In this document: positions 16,941 through 24,811 of the stretch, one piece after another
Layout of the letters: the number at the start of each line of letters is the position of its first letter
Position numbering within the stretch: the stretch's first letter is position 1
NCBI GenBank assembly: GCA_036378155.1
Contig: DASUXA010000105.1
Span: 1-37,332 of the forward strand
Direction of reading: 5' to 3'
Length of the DNA stretch: 37,332 bases
Source of the DNA: DASUXA01 sp036378155
GTDB lineage: Bacteria; Actinomycetota; Actinomycetes; Mycobacteriales; Micromonosporaceae
Program-made: the position numbers and the translations under genes
Notes under the pieces: generated by a model
Database searches by the model: none
Told to the model about the DNA's origin: nothing
Seen by the model: only the letters and a program-made list of their open reading frames with translations

Positions 16941-17852
16941 TCAGTCCAGCCCGGCCGCGCCGCTGTCGGCGGGCGCATCGACCTCGGCGGTCGCCCCGTC
17001 GGACTCACCGTCGGACCCGGCCGCACCGTCGGACTCACCGTCGGACCCGGCCGCACCGTCGGACTCACCGTCGGACGCGACCGCACCGTCGGACGCGGAC
17101 TCACCGTCGGACGCGACCGCACCGTCGGACGCGACCGCACCGTCGCTGGTACCGACCGCACGCGTCGACCATTCCCGCCATGCCGCCTCAGCCGCGCGCT
17201 GCTCGGCTTCCTTTTTCGTGTGCCCGTCGACCCCGCCGTACCGCTCACCGGCGACGAGCACCCAGGCGGTGAACGTCTTCGCGTGGTCCGGACCGTCCTC
17301 CTCGACCTGGTACTCCGGTACGCCCAGACCGAGCGCCGCGGTCAGCTCCTGCAGGCTGGTCTTCCAGTCCAGCCCCGCGCCCCGCCCGGCTGCCTCCGCC
17401 ATCAGCGGCCCGAACAGCCGGTGGATCACCTCGCTCGCGGTGTCCAGCCCGTACTGCAGGTACACCGCGCCGAGCAGCGCCTCGAGCGTGTCGGCGAGGA
17501 TGCTCGCCTTGTCCCGACCTCCGGTGATCTCCTCACCCTTGCCGAGCAGCAGGTACGGACCCAGCCCCTGCGGGCCGAGGTCGCGCGCGACCGACGCGAG
17601 CGCCCGCATGTTGACCACGCTGGCACGCAGCTTGGCGAGCTGCCCCTCGGGCAGGTCGGGATGGTCGTGGTACAGCGCGGACGTGATCACCACACCGAGC
17701 ACCGAGTCGCCGAGGAACTCCAGGCGCTCGTTGGTGGGCAGCCCGCCGTGCTCGTACGCGTACGAGCGGTGGGTCAGCGCGCGCCGCAGCAGGTCGGGGT
17801 CGAGCGCGACACCGAGCGCGTTCTCCAGGTATGCCACGGTTCGGTTCTTCAT
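16941..17852 (-). CDS. rnc: ribonuclease III with a repetitive acidic tail
   Basis: 303-residue double-strand-specific endoribonuclease for rRNA and mRNA processing. The signature NERLEFLGDSVLG (41-53) and the second acidic site DTLEALLGAVY (121-131) are intact. A dsRNA-binding domain spans about 165-232 (DWKTSLQELTA, then HTKKEAEQRAAEAAW). The rest, about 236-303, is a tail of SDGAVA and SDGESDGAAG repeats rich in Ser, Asp, Gly and Glu. It is absent from typical RNase III (about 225-245 residues). The ATG at 17852 shares one base with the plsX stop (TGATG), so the two are translationally coupled. Confidence 0.95.
   Translation of the reverse strand: MKNRTVAYLENALGVALDPDLLRRALTHRSYAYEHGGLPTNERLEFLGDSVLGVVITSALYHDHPDLPEGQLAKLRASVVNMRALASVARDLGPQGLGPYLLLGKGEEITGGRDKASILADTLEALLGAVYLQYGLDTASEVIHRLFGPLMAEAAGRGAGLDWKTSLQELTAALGLGVPEYQVEEDGPDHAKTFTAWVLVAGERYGGVDGHTKKEAEQRAAEAAWREWSTRAVGTSDGAVASDGAVASDGESASDGAVASDGESDGAAGSDGESDGAAGSDGESDGATAEVDAPADSGAAGLD
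16989..17147 (-). repeat. tandem repeats encoding the SDG-rich RNase III tail
   Basis: 18-bp units (SDGAVA) and three 30-bp units (SDGESDGAAG type) cover residues 236-288 of RNase III. The nucleotide units are nearly identical, which indicates recent expansion. Confidence 0.88.
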
Positions 17853-18823
17853 CAGGACACCTCGAGCGGGTCGACGGGCGCGGCATCGCCCGTACCGCGG
17901 GGGGAGACGACATCGACCCGGCACAGCCGGGCGGCGAGCGCGATGCCCGAGGCGATGTCGGACGCGTCGGCGGCGCCGTGACAGGCGACCACCGTGCCGG
18001 CGACGCCGAGCAACGCGGCGGCGCGGGGTGCCCGGTGCCGCGGCATTCTGCCGCCGGCCAGGGTGAACGCGCCCTCGATTCCCTTGAGCAGGACGTTGCC
18101 GGTGAAGCCGTCGGTGACCACGACGTCGGCGCGCCCGCCCGTGGCGACCTCGTACCCCTCGACGTTGCCGACGTAGCGGTATCCCGCCTCGGCGAGCGCT
18201 GTGTCGGCGAGCGCCGCGTCGGCGGCGCGCCGCAGCCGGTCGCCCTTGCCGTGCTCGGTACCTATGGACAGCAGACCGACGCGAGGCTCGACCAGACCCA
18301 GCACGGTGCGGGCGTACTCCACGCCGAGCATCGCGTGCCCCACCAGTCCCGGTACACCGCAGTCGACCGACGCGCCCACGTCGAGCAGGAGTACCGGTCC
18401 CTCGACGGCGGGCAGGGTCGCGGCCAGCGCCGGGCGCCGTACCCCCGGCAGCCGGCCCAGCATGACGGCGGCGGCGGTGACCAGCGCACCGGTCGAGCCG
18501 GCGGACACCGCGCCGTCCGCCTCACCGTGGGCGACGGCGGCGACCGCCGCACGTACCGTGCTCTCCCCTCGGACCGCTCGTACCGCCTGATCCGCCGGCC
18601 CGATCGCGTGGCGGACCGGGTGCGCGGACACCCGCGCGCGGTCCCCTTCGGGCAGCGCGGAACGCACCTGCTCGACGACCTCGACCGGGCCGATCAGATG
18701 CAGGTGGAGATGGGGATCGGCGCCAACCGCGAGCAGAGCGCCGTCAACCACGACGGCGGGTGAGTCGTCCCCGCCGAGGAGGTCGACGGCGATCCGCGCG
18801 GCACGCCGCTCGGATCGCGTCAC
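17852..18823 (-). CDS. plsX: phosphate acyltransferase PlsX
   Basis: 323-residue acyl-ACP:phosphate acyltransferase that makes acyl-phosphate for phospholipid synthesis. The N-terminal IAVDLLGGDDSP corresponds to the family's DxxGGD(N/H)xP. Other landmarks are GAVSAGSTGALV, GVRRPALAATLP, the LLDVGAS segment and VVTDGFTGNVLLKGIEG. The GTG start at 18823 lies 12 bp after the rpmF stop. The rpmF-plsX pairing is widely conserved. It is coupled to rnc at its 3' end. The acyltransferase PlsC and the glycerol-3-phosphate synthase GpsA are encoded near 31.7-33.4 kb. Confidence 0.93.
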   Translation of the reverse strand: MTRSERRAARIAVDLLGGDDSPAVVVDGALLAVGADPHLHLHLIGPVEVVEQVRSALPEGDRARVSAHPVRHAIGPADQAVRAVRGESTVRAAVAAVAHGEADGAVSAGSTGALVTAAAVMLGRLPGVRRPALAATLPAVEGPVLLLDVGASVDCGVPGLVGHAMLGVEYARTVLGLVEPRVGLLSIGTEHGKGDRLRRAADAALADTALAEAGYRYVGNVEGYEVATGGRADVVVTDGFTGNVLLKGIEGAFTLAGGRMPRHRAPRAAALLGVAGTVVACHGAADASDIASGIALAARLCRVDVVSPRGTGDAAPVDPLEVS

Positions 18824-18835
18824 TCCGGACCCGGA

Positions 18836-19009
18836 TCAGACCTCGAGGACCTGCCGGCCGTTGTACGTGCCACACACCGTGCACACCGCGTGCGGCAGCT
18901 TCGGCGACCTGCACTGCGGGCAGGCGACGGTCGCCACGGCGGTGGTCTTCCACTGCGCCCGGCGCGACCGGGTGTTGCTGCGCGACATCTTCCGCTTCGG
19001 AACGGCCAC
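18836..19009 (-). CDS. rpmF: 50S ribosomal protein L32
   Basis: 57-residue ribosomal protein of the large subunit. It begins MAVPKRKMSRSNTRSRRAQW and has a zinc ribbon of two Cys pairs (CPQC and CTVC), ending in YNGRQVLEV. The GTG start at 19009 follows GAGGAG, which overlaps the end of the DUF177 gene (6-bp gap). A zinc-binding L32 next to DUF177 (YceD) and plsX is the classical arrangement. Confidence 0.96.
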   Translation of the reverse strand: MAVPKRKMSRSNTRSRRAQWKTTAVATVACPQCRSPKLPHAVCTVCGTYNGRQVLEV

Positions 19010-19015
19010 GGGTCT

Positions 19016-19576
19016 CTACTCCTCGATCAGTTTGCTCAGCGCGGCCCAGCGCGGGTCGACCTGCTGGTGGCTGTGGCCAGCCGGCAGTTCGTCCCAGTGC
19101 ACCCCGCATTCGGGGCACAGCCCTGGGCAGTCGTCACGGCACAACGGGTTGACCGGCAGTGCGAGCACCACCGCGTCCCGCAGCGCCGGCTCCAGGTCGA
19201 TCAGTCCGTCCTGCAACCGGCCGACCTCGTCCTCCTCGGCGGTCTCGTCCGTGGTGCTGTGCTCGTAGGCGTACAGCTCCTGGAGCGGGACCTCGACGGT
19301 GCTGGTGACCGGGCGCAGACAACGCGCGCACTCCCCCTCGACCTGGGCGGTCGCGGTGCCGGAGACCAGAACACCCTCCGAGACCGACTCGAGCCGCAGA
19401 TCGAGCGCGAGCTCCGTGCCTTGCGGCACCCGGATCAGCTCCAGGCCGAGGTCCGTGGGCGCCGCGACCGACCGCTGGACAGCACGCATCGCCCCGGGAC
19501 GGCGAGGCAGGTCCCTGGTATCGAGGACCAGCGGCGCCCGGGGATCGAGATGGGGCTGCGGCGAATGATCGTGCAT
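19016..19576 (-). CDS. YceD/DUF177 family protein
   Basis: 186-residue DUF177 protein, the family linked to 23S rRNA accumulation and found upstream of rpmF across bacteria. Two Cys clusters are visible, CARC (83-86) and CRDDCPGLCPECG (146-158), suggesting a zinc site. The C-terminus DPRWAALSKL is typical. ATG at 19576 has GGAG 7 bases upstream. It is the first gene of an operon of five (DUF177, rpmF, plsX, rnc, mutM). A TAGCCT -10-like box lies about 34-39 bases upstream. Confidence 0.92.
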   Translation of the reverse strand: MHDHSPQPHLDPRAPLVLDTRDLPRRPGAMRAVQRSVAAPTDLGLELIRVPQGTELALDLRLESVSEGVLVSGTATAQVEGECARCLRPVTSTVEVPLQELYAYEHSTTDETAEEDEVGRLQDGLIDLEPALRDAVVLALPVNPLCRDDCPGLCPECGVHWDELPAGHSHQQVDPRWAALSKLIEE

Positions 19577-19609
19577 CGTAGGACTCCGGCCGGGAGAGGC
19601 CGTCGGGCA

Positions 19610-19615
19610 AGGCTA
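19610..19615 (-). promoter_or_regulatory. possible -10 box of the DUF177-rpmF-plsX-rnc-mutM operon
   Basis: TAGCCT on the minus strand, 34 bases before the DUF177 ATG, fits TANNNT. No clear -35 is visible. Confidence 0.35.
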
Positions 19616-19657
19616 CCCGAGCGGGTTTGCGGACGTCGAATCGCCCCTGCCTGGTGC

Positions 19658-20152
19658 TCAGAAGGGCAGCGGCCGCTCGTCGTCGACGTGGAACGAGCCT
19701 ATCTCGCGCAGCGCGTGCATCTTGTCGCGACCGCGCTCGATGGACGCCAGCGACCGGGTGAGGAACTGCTCGAAGTTGGCGAGCGCGGTGTCCACGTAGT
19801 CGTCGACCTCGTCGCGCAGCCGCTGCGCCTCGGCGCGCGCCTCGGCGACGATCCGCGCCGCCTCGTGCTCGGCCGCGGCGGTGACCTCGTTGATCGATAC
19901 CAGCCGGGCGTGCTCCGCCTCGGCGTCGGCAATGATGCGCCGGGCTTCGCGCTGTCCCGCGTCGAGGATCTTGTCGCGCTCCTCCAGCAACGCCGAGGCG
20001 CGGCGCAGTTCGGTGGGCAGTTCGGCGCGCAACTGGTCGAGCAGATTGATCATCTCGCCCCGGTCTACCACGCAGTTGGTGCGCGACATCGGCATCGAGC
20101 GTGCGCTCTCCACGAACGCGATGATCTCGTCGATCCGTTCGAGCGGGTCCAC
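19658..20152 (-). CDS. SepIVA/DivIVA-like coiled-coil septation protein
   Basis: 164 residues. A short N-terminal segment (MDPLERIDEIIAFVESARSMPMS) carries the family-like NCVVDRGEMINLLDQLRAELP. A long amphipathic coiled coil rich in Glu/Ala/Arg follows (about 45-140). The position matches M. tuberculosis Rv2927c (SepIVA), a DivIVA-domain protein needed for septation. Function here is inferred from that. The GTG start at 20152 has AGGAG 9 bases upstream. It is flanked by about 80 bp and 146 bp of noncoding DNA, so it probably has its own promoter. Confidence 0.82.
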   Translation of the reverse strand: MDPLERIDEIIAFVESARSMPMSRTNCVVDRGEMINLLDQLRAELPTELRRASALLEERDKILDAGQREARRIIADAEAEHARLVSINEVTAAAEHEAARIVAEARAEAQRLRDEVDDYVDTALANFEQFLTRSLASIERGRDKMHALREIGSFHVDDERPLPF

Positions 20153-20298
20153 CAGCGGTCACTCCTGTCTTTGCCTCCGGCGTTCGAGTTCGACCGTTGC
20201 GGCGTCGGCGCGCCTGATCGCGCCCATCGCCCCCGCGAACGGTTGCCGGCCGCACCAATCATGCGGCCTGGATGCCCCGCGCCGCCTGTCGAGCGGGA

Positions 20299-20796
20299 TC
20301 AGCCTTTCGGCGTACCCCCGCTATCAGCCAAACGCTTGGCGAGCCGGCTGGTGACTGGTTCGGGTACGTGCGGCGACACGTCCCCACCCCACTTGGCGAC
20401 CTCTTTGACCAGGCTGGACGACAGGAACGAGTACAGCGGATTGGTGACCATGAACAAGGTCTCGACGCCGGCGAGCCCGAGGTTCATCTGGGCCATCTGG
20501 AGTTCGTAATCGAAGTCACTGACCGCCCGCAGCCCCTTGATCACGACCGAGATGTCGTTCGCCCGGCAGAAGTCGACCAGCAACCCGCGGAACGAGGTGA
20601 CGACCACGTTGGGCACCGAGGCGGTCGCCTCGCGAAGCATCTCCATGCGCTCGTCGATCGTGAACAGCCCGGCCTTCGCCTGGTTGATGAGCACGGCGAC
20701 GACGATCTCGTCGTACAGCTTGGCGCCCCGGACGATGATGTCCAGGTGCCCGTTGGTGACCGGGTCGAAGGAGCCCGGGCAGACCGCGCGTCTCAC
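20299..20796 (-). CDS. coaD: phosphopantetheine adenylyltransferase
   Basis: 165-residue hexameric enzyme that converts 4'-phosphopantetheine and ATP to dephospho-CoA, the penultimate step of coenzyme A synthesis. The nucleotidyltransferase signature CPGSFDPVTNGHLDI has the TxGH motif at residues 15-18. The C-terminal YSFLSSSLVKEVA is the family's second signature (usually ISSSLVKE). The GTG start at 20796 overlaps the rsmD stop (GTGA), so the genes are coupled. Longer in-frame readings upstream overlap rsmD. Confidence 0.96.
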   Translation of the reverse strand: MRRAVCPGSFDPVTNGHLDIIVRGAKLYDEIVVAVLINQAKAGLFTIDERMEMLREATASVPNVVVTSFRGLLVDFCRANDISVVIKGLRAVSDFDYELQMAQMNLGLAGVETLFMVTNPLYSFLSSSLVKEVAKWGGDVSPHVPEPVTSRLAKRLADSGGTPKG

Positions 20797-21353
20797 GATC
20801 GGCGACCGTACCAAAGTGTCGTCTCCCCGTACCTGCGACCGCGCCCGAAGGTGAGTCCCGGCACGGTGCGCGGCGCGGGCGTACGGCTGGACCGCTCCAC
20901 CACCAGTACCGCCTCCGGACCCAGCCAACCGTGCCCCACCAGCGCTTCGAGTATCGCGGTCAGGTCGGGCTCGGACAGCGCGTACGGCGGATCCGCGAAG
21001 ATCACGTCGTACGGCGCGCCGGGCGGCGTGGCGAGCAGTCGCTCCACCCGCACGGCACGCACCTCCGCGCAGGCTCTCGCCCCGAGCGTGGCGACGTTGT
21101 CCGCGAGCACCCGGGCAGCCTTCGGATCGGCCTCGACGAACAGGACGTGACCGGCGCCTCGGGACAGCGCCTCCAGCCCCACCGCCCCGCTGCCCGCGAA
21201 CAGGTCCGCGATCCGCGCGTCCGACAGGTCGAGCATCGACTCGAGCGTGCTGAACAGCGCCTCACGGACCCGTTCCGAGGTGGGTCGGGTGTCCCGGCCG
21301 GCGGGCGTGGCGAGCCGCCGGCCGCCGAAGGTACCGGCGACGATCCGGGTCAT
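20793..21353 (-). CDS. rsmD: 16S rRNA (guanine966-N2)-methyltransferase RsmD
   Basis: 186-residue SAM-dependent methyltransferase acting on 16S rRNA of the small subunit. N-terminal TRIVAGTFGGRRL and RPTSERVREALFS, the SAM-binding loop DLFAGSGAVGLEALSRGA (about 51-68) and the catalytic DPPY (VIFADPPYAL, near 124-133) are diagnostic. The ATG at 21353 lies 7 bases after a TACCGT -10-like box, suggesting a leaderless mRNA. A longer reading to 21476 enters the divergent promoter region and is not supported. It is coupled to coaD, a widespread pairing. Confidence 0.95.
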   Translation of the reverse strand: MTRIVAGTFGGRRLATPAGRDTRPTSERVREALFSTLESMLDLSDARIADLFAGSGAVGLEALSRGAGHVLFVEADPKAARVLADNVATLGARACAEVRAVRVERLLATPPGAPYDVIFADPPYALSEPDLTAILEALVGHGWLGPEAVLVVERSSRTPAPRTVPGLTFGRGRRYGETTLWYGRRS

Positions 21354-21366
21354 TCCGATGACGGTA
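21354..21366 (-). promoter_or_regulatory. -10 box of a probable leaderless promoter (rsmD-coaD)
   Basis: On the minus strand TACCGT (21361-21366) is followed by 7 bases and the rsmD ATG, with no Shine-Dalgarno between. Confidence 0.5.
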
Positions 21367-21414
21367 CGCGAGCAAGGTCGACCCTTGCCGGACACCGGCC
21401 GTTCATTCACTTCC

Positions 21415-21441
21415 GTAACACCAGTCACTTTTGTCACAGCG
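21415..21441 (+). promoter_or_regulatory. GTNAC direct repeats, MtrA-box-like
   Basis: GTAACACCA, GTCACTTTT and GTCACAGCG stand head to tail with an exact 9-bp period (starts 21415, 21424, 21433). A degenerate TTCACTTCC precedes at 21406. The 9-bp-spaced GTCAC/GTAAC repeat is the form reported for the response regulator MtrA in mycobacteria and Streptomyces. It overlaps the predicted -35 of the LPXTG gene. Confidence 0.5.
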
Positions 21442-21458
21442 CGATCTATCGATAGGGT
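21431..21458 (+). promoter_or_regulatory. sigma-A-type promoter of the LPXTG surface-protein gene
   Basis: TTGTCA (21431-21436), a 16-bp spacer and TAGGGT (21453-21458) lie about 88 bp before the GTG. The spacer contains a 10-bp palindrome, CTATCGATAG. Confidence 0.45.
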
Positions 21459-21545
21459 CTGCCGCTGTGCGGCCACGGGACGAACGTCGCCGACGTCGGC
21501 GACGTGTGGCCGCCGCTCATCTCATCTCAGTTGTAGGAGCAGTTC

Positions 21546-22583
21546 GTGAACCGAAACCCGCGACCAGGCAGAAGACTGCTCGCGTTGGCCGCCACCGCCT
21601 TCCTGGGCGTGGTCGCCGCGCTGGCGGTCGCCTCGCCGGCGAGCGCGCACCACACCACAGTGGAGGGTCACGCCGTGTGTGACCCGAAGTCCGCTTCCTG
21701 GGACGTCACCTGGACGGTGACCAACAGCGAAACCGACATCACCGGCGTCATCACGCACGTCGCGTACAACGCAGGTGACGCACCGACCGTGATCGTGCCG
21801 GGAGCCGTGCTCCCGAAGCAGGGCGACGGTCCGCTCGTCGGGCACCAGCAGGTACACACCAGCGGCAACGTGACGCTCGCGGTGTCTGCCGAATGGCACC
21901 GCGGCGACCGCACGATCAGGAACACCGCCAGCGGAACGGTAGTGCTGACCGGCACCTGCCCGCCGCCCACCTCCGCCCCGTCGGCGACCTTCACCTCCGC
22001 CTGCGACGGCAGTGTCACCGTCGCGCTGGTCAACGGCGACAAGGCGACCCGTGACGCGCGCTTCACGGTGACCGGCAGCGGCGGCTTCACCACGTCGGCC
22101 GTGGTCAAGCCGGGCGACCAGACCACGGTGACGGTACCGGCGGCGAACGCCGCCGCCATCACGGTGGTCGAAAACCGCAAGACGATCGCCCAGGGTCACT
22201 GGACCAGGCCCGACCAGTGCGGTGTACCGGCGGTCAGCGCCCAGTCGGACTGCGACTCGTTCACGGTGACCGTGGAGAACCCGCAGAACTCGCAGCCGGT
22301 GACCGCCGTCGTGACGCCGTCCACCGGTACGCCGAGCACGCTCACCGTCGCGCCCGGCGAAGCCAGGTCGGTCACGGTCAAGGCGAGCGCCAACCTGTCG
22401 GCGACGGTGACCATCGCCGGCAAGAGCACCACGGTGACGTACACCAAGCCGCAGAACTGCCAGTCGCTGCCGGTGACCGGTTCGTCGACCGGTACCGCCA
22501 TCGGCATCGCCGCCGCGCTGCTCGCCGCCGGCGCCGGGCTGTTCCTGCTGTTCCGCCGCCGTCGGGTGACCTTCGTCAGCTGA
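21546..22583 (+). CDS. LPXTG-anchored three-domain cell-surface protein
   Basis: 345 residues, all features of a sortase substrate. A signal peptide (1-34) ends in ASPASA. The LPVTG motif is at 308-312, with a hydrophobic stretch and an RRRR tail behind it. Between them are three beta-rich modules of about 75-100 residues, each bracketed by a Cys pair (C45 with GTC; SACDGS with DQC; SDCDSF with QNC). The modules are rich in Thr/Val, and the last two are clearly related to each other. I recognise no enzymatic motif, so it is probably structural or adhesive. GTG at 21546 has AGGAG 7 bases upstream. No sortase is in the window. The upstream GTNAC array suggests envelope-stress or development control. 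Confidence 0.85.
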   Translation: MNRNPRPGRRLLALAATAFLGVVAALAVASPASAHHTTVEGHAVCDPKSASWDVTWTVTNSETDITGVITHVAYNAGDAPTVIVPGAVLPKQGDGPLVGHQQVHTSGNVTLAVSAEWHRGDRTIRNTASGTVVLTGTCPPPTSAPSATFTSACDGSVTVALVNGDKATRDARFTVTGSGGFTTSAVVKPGDQTTVTVPAANAAAITVVENRKTIAQGHWTRPDQCGVPAVSAQSDCDSFTVTVENPQNSQPVTAVVTPSTGTPSTLTVAPGEARSVTVKASANLSATVTIAGKSTTVTYTKPQNCQSLPVTGSSTGTAIGIAAALLAAGAGLFLLFRRRRVTFVS

Positions 22584-22590
22584 CCGCGAC

Positions 22591-22626
22591 GCTGACGCCG
22601 CCCGGCGGTCGCCGGGCGGCGTCAGC
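22591..22626. terminator. bidirectional hairpin between the LPXTG gene and recG
   Basis: A perfect 16-bp inverted repeat (22591-22606 with 22611-22626, loop GGTC) lies between convergent genes. It contains the recG stop codon (22622-22624). No U-tract follows on either strand, as is common in high-GC actinobacteria. Confidence 0.75.
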
Positions 22627-24811
22627 CCTTCTCGAGGTACTCCGCCCGCTCCTCGTCGACCAGCCGACCGACCCAGTCGCGCAGCGCCGGGTGCTCGACC
22701 AGGTCCGGGTCGTCGTGTACCAGGGCGGTCGCCTCGACCCGCGCCTCGCGGATCAGGTCGGCGTCGCGCAGCAGCGACAGCAGACGCAGATGCGAACGAC
22801 GACCGGACTGCGCCGCCCCGAGGATGTCGCCTTCCCGGCGCTGCTCCAGGTCCAGTTCGGCGAGGCGGAACCCGTCCACCGTGGACGCCACCGCGTCCAG
22901 CCGCTCCCGCGCCGGGGTCCCCGCCGACGCCTCGGTCACCAGCAGACACAGCCCCGGCGCCGAACCCCGCCCGACCCGGCCGCGCAACTGGTGCAGCTGG
23001 GACACGCCGAACCGGTCCGCGTCCAGCACGATCATCATCGTCGCGTTCGGCACGTTCACGCCGACCTCGATCACGGTCGTGGCGACCAGGACATCCAGAT
23101 CACCGGCCGCGAACCGGCGCATCACCGCGTCCTTCTCGTCCGCCGGCAGCCGCCCGTGCAGCACCCCGACCCGCAGCCCCGCCAGCGGACCCTCGGCGAG
23201 CAGCGGCGCGACCTGCATGACAGCCAGCGGCGGGCGCCGCCCGTTCTCGTCGACCGGCTCGTCGTCCTCGGCGTCGCTCTCGCCGTCGCCGATGCGCGGA
23301 CACACCACGTACGCCTGGTGCCCCGCCGCCACCTCCTCGCGCAGCCGCTGCCACGCCCGGTCGAGGAACGCGGGCTTCTCCGCCGCCGGTACCACGTGCG
23401 AGGCGATCGGCGACCGACCGCCCGGCAACTGCGACAGGGTGGAAACCTCCAGGTCGCCGTACACCGTCATGGCGACGGTCCGCGGAATCGGGGTCGCCGT
23501 CATGACGAGTACGTGCGGACGCTGGTCCGCCTTGGCGCGCAGCGCGTCGCGCTGCTCCACCCCGAACCGGTGCTGCTCGTCCACCACCACCAGACCCAGG
23601 TCGTGGAACTCGACCTCGTCGTACAGCAGGGCATGGGTGCCGACAACGATGCCCGCCCGGCCGCTGGCGATGTCCGCCAGCGTCTCGCGCCGCGCGCGCG
23701 CCGACAGCGAACCCGTCAGCAGCGCGACGCTGGTGCCGTCCGACGCGCCGTCCAACTCGCCCGCCCGACCCAGGGGACCGAGCAACTCGGTCAGGCTGCG
23801 GTAGTGCTGCGCGGCGAGCACCTCGGTCGGGGCGAGCATCGCCGCCTGCCCACCCGCGTCGACGACCTGCAGCATGGCGCGCAGCGCGCACAGCGTCTTG
23901 CCGCTGCCGACCTCGCCCTGCAGGAGCCGGTGCATCGGGTGTTCCACGCCGAGGTCCGCCGCGATCTCCTCGCCGACCTCCCGCTGACCCTCGGTCAACC
24001 GGTACGGCAGCCCGGCGTCGAACCTGTGCAGCAGAGCGTCGTCGCGCCTCGGCCAGGGCTTCGCGGGCCACTGCGCGGCGGAACGTCGACGCTGAGCCAG
24101 CCGTACCTGGACGGCGAACGCCTCGTCCCACTTCAACCGCTTCCGCGCGGCGGACAGCAGTTCCCGGCTGTCCGGGCGGTGGATCTGGCGCAGCGCCGTA
24201 CCGAGATCCATGAATCCCCGCTCGGCGCGCAGTCCGGCGGGCAGCGGATCGGCGGGCGGCTGGACGGTGTCCAGCACCACCCGAACGCAGCGGGCGATGA
24301 CCCAGGTCGGTACCGCCGCAGCCGCCGGGTACACCGGGATCAGCGCGCCCGCGAACTCCTCGATCTCGGTCGCCGCCTCGCCCGCCGGATCGTCGCCGAG
24401 CAGCACGTAGTCGGGCCCGTTGAGCTGGCGTCTGCCCCGGAACTCGGTGACCTTGCCGGCGAACAGTCCCCAGCGCCCCGGTCGCAGGTCGCGCTCGCGC
24501 CACGGCTGGTTGAAGAAGGTCAGCCCGAGCACCGCGCCGGTACCGTCGCCGACCGTCACCTCGAGCAACTGACCGCGCCGCGCCCGCATCGGGCGCACGT
24601 TCGCGTTCTGTACCTGACCGAGCACGGTCACCTGCTCGCCGACCGCGAGCGACCGGATGTCGGTGTGCTCGCCCCGCTGGTCGTACCGCCTCGGGAAGTG
24701 GTACAGCAGATCGCCCACCGTCTCCAGACCCAGGTGCGTGGCGAGCGCCTTCGCCGTCTTACGGCCGACCGCGCGGTCCAGCGGCGTGCTCATGGTCACC
24801 GCGCCTGTCAT
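22622..24811 (-). CDS. recG: ATP-dependent DNA helicase RecG
   Basis: 729-residue helicase that regresses stalled replication forks and branch-migrates Holliday junctions. An N-terminal OB-fold wedge domain (about 60-170) precedes the SF2 core. Walker A is GEVGSGKT (about 284-291), Walker B is the DEQH of VVDEQHRFG, motif III is TATPIPRT, and motif VI is in QLRGRVGRG. The ATG at 24811 overlaps the stop of the preceding gene (ATGA). A second ATG at 24793 is possible. The operon order (DAK2 protein, recG) is conserved in actinobacteria and firmicutes. Confidence 0.95.
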   Translation of the reverse strand: MTGAVTMSTPLDRAVGRKTAKALATHLGLETVGDLLYHFPRRYDQRGEHTDIRSLAVGEQVTVLGQVQNANVRPMRARRGQLLEVTVGDGTGAVLGLTFFNQPWRERDLRPGRWGLFAGKVTEFRGRRQLNGPDYVLLGDDPAGEAATEIEEFAGALIPVYPAAAAVPTWVIARCVRVVLDTVQPPADPLPAGLRAERGFMDLGTALRQIHRPDSRELLSAARKRLKWDEAFAVQVRLAQRRRSAAQWPAKPWPRRDDALLHRFDAGLPYRLTEGQREVGEEIAADLGVEHPMHRLLQGEVGSGKTLCALRAMLQVVDAGGQAAMLAPTEVLAAQHYRSLTELLGPLGRAGELDGASDGTSVALLTGSLSARARRETLADIASGRAGIVVGTHALLYDEVEFHDLGLVVVDEQHRFGVEQRDALRAKADQRPHVLVMTATPIPRTVAMTVYGDLEVSTLSQLPGGRSPIASHVVPAAEKPAFLDRAWQRLREEVAAGHQAYVVCPRIGDGESDAEDDEPVDENGRRPPLAVMQVAPLLAEGPLAGLRVGVLHGRLPADEKDAVMRRFAAGDLDVLVATTVIEVGVNVPNATMMIVLDADRFGVSQLHQLRGRVGRGSAPGLCLLVTEASAGTPARERLDAVASTVDGFRLAELDLEQRREGDILGAAQSGRRSHLRLLSLLRDADLIREARVEATALVHDDPDLVEHPALRDWVGRLVDEERAEYLEKG

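Noticed and set aside
16109..17272. Plus-strand frame rich in HRRTRPHRRT repeats
   Set aside because: It is the antisense of the rnc tail repeats and mutM. The repeats come from the DNA repeat, not from a separate protein.
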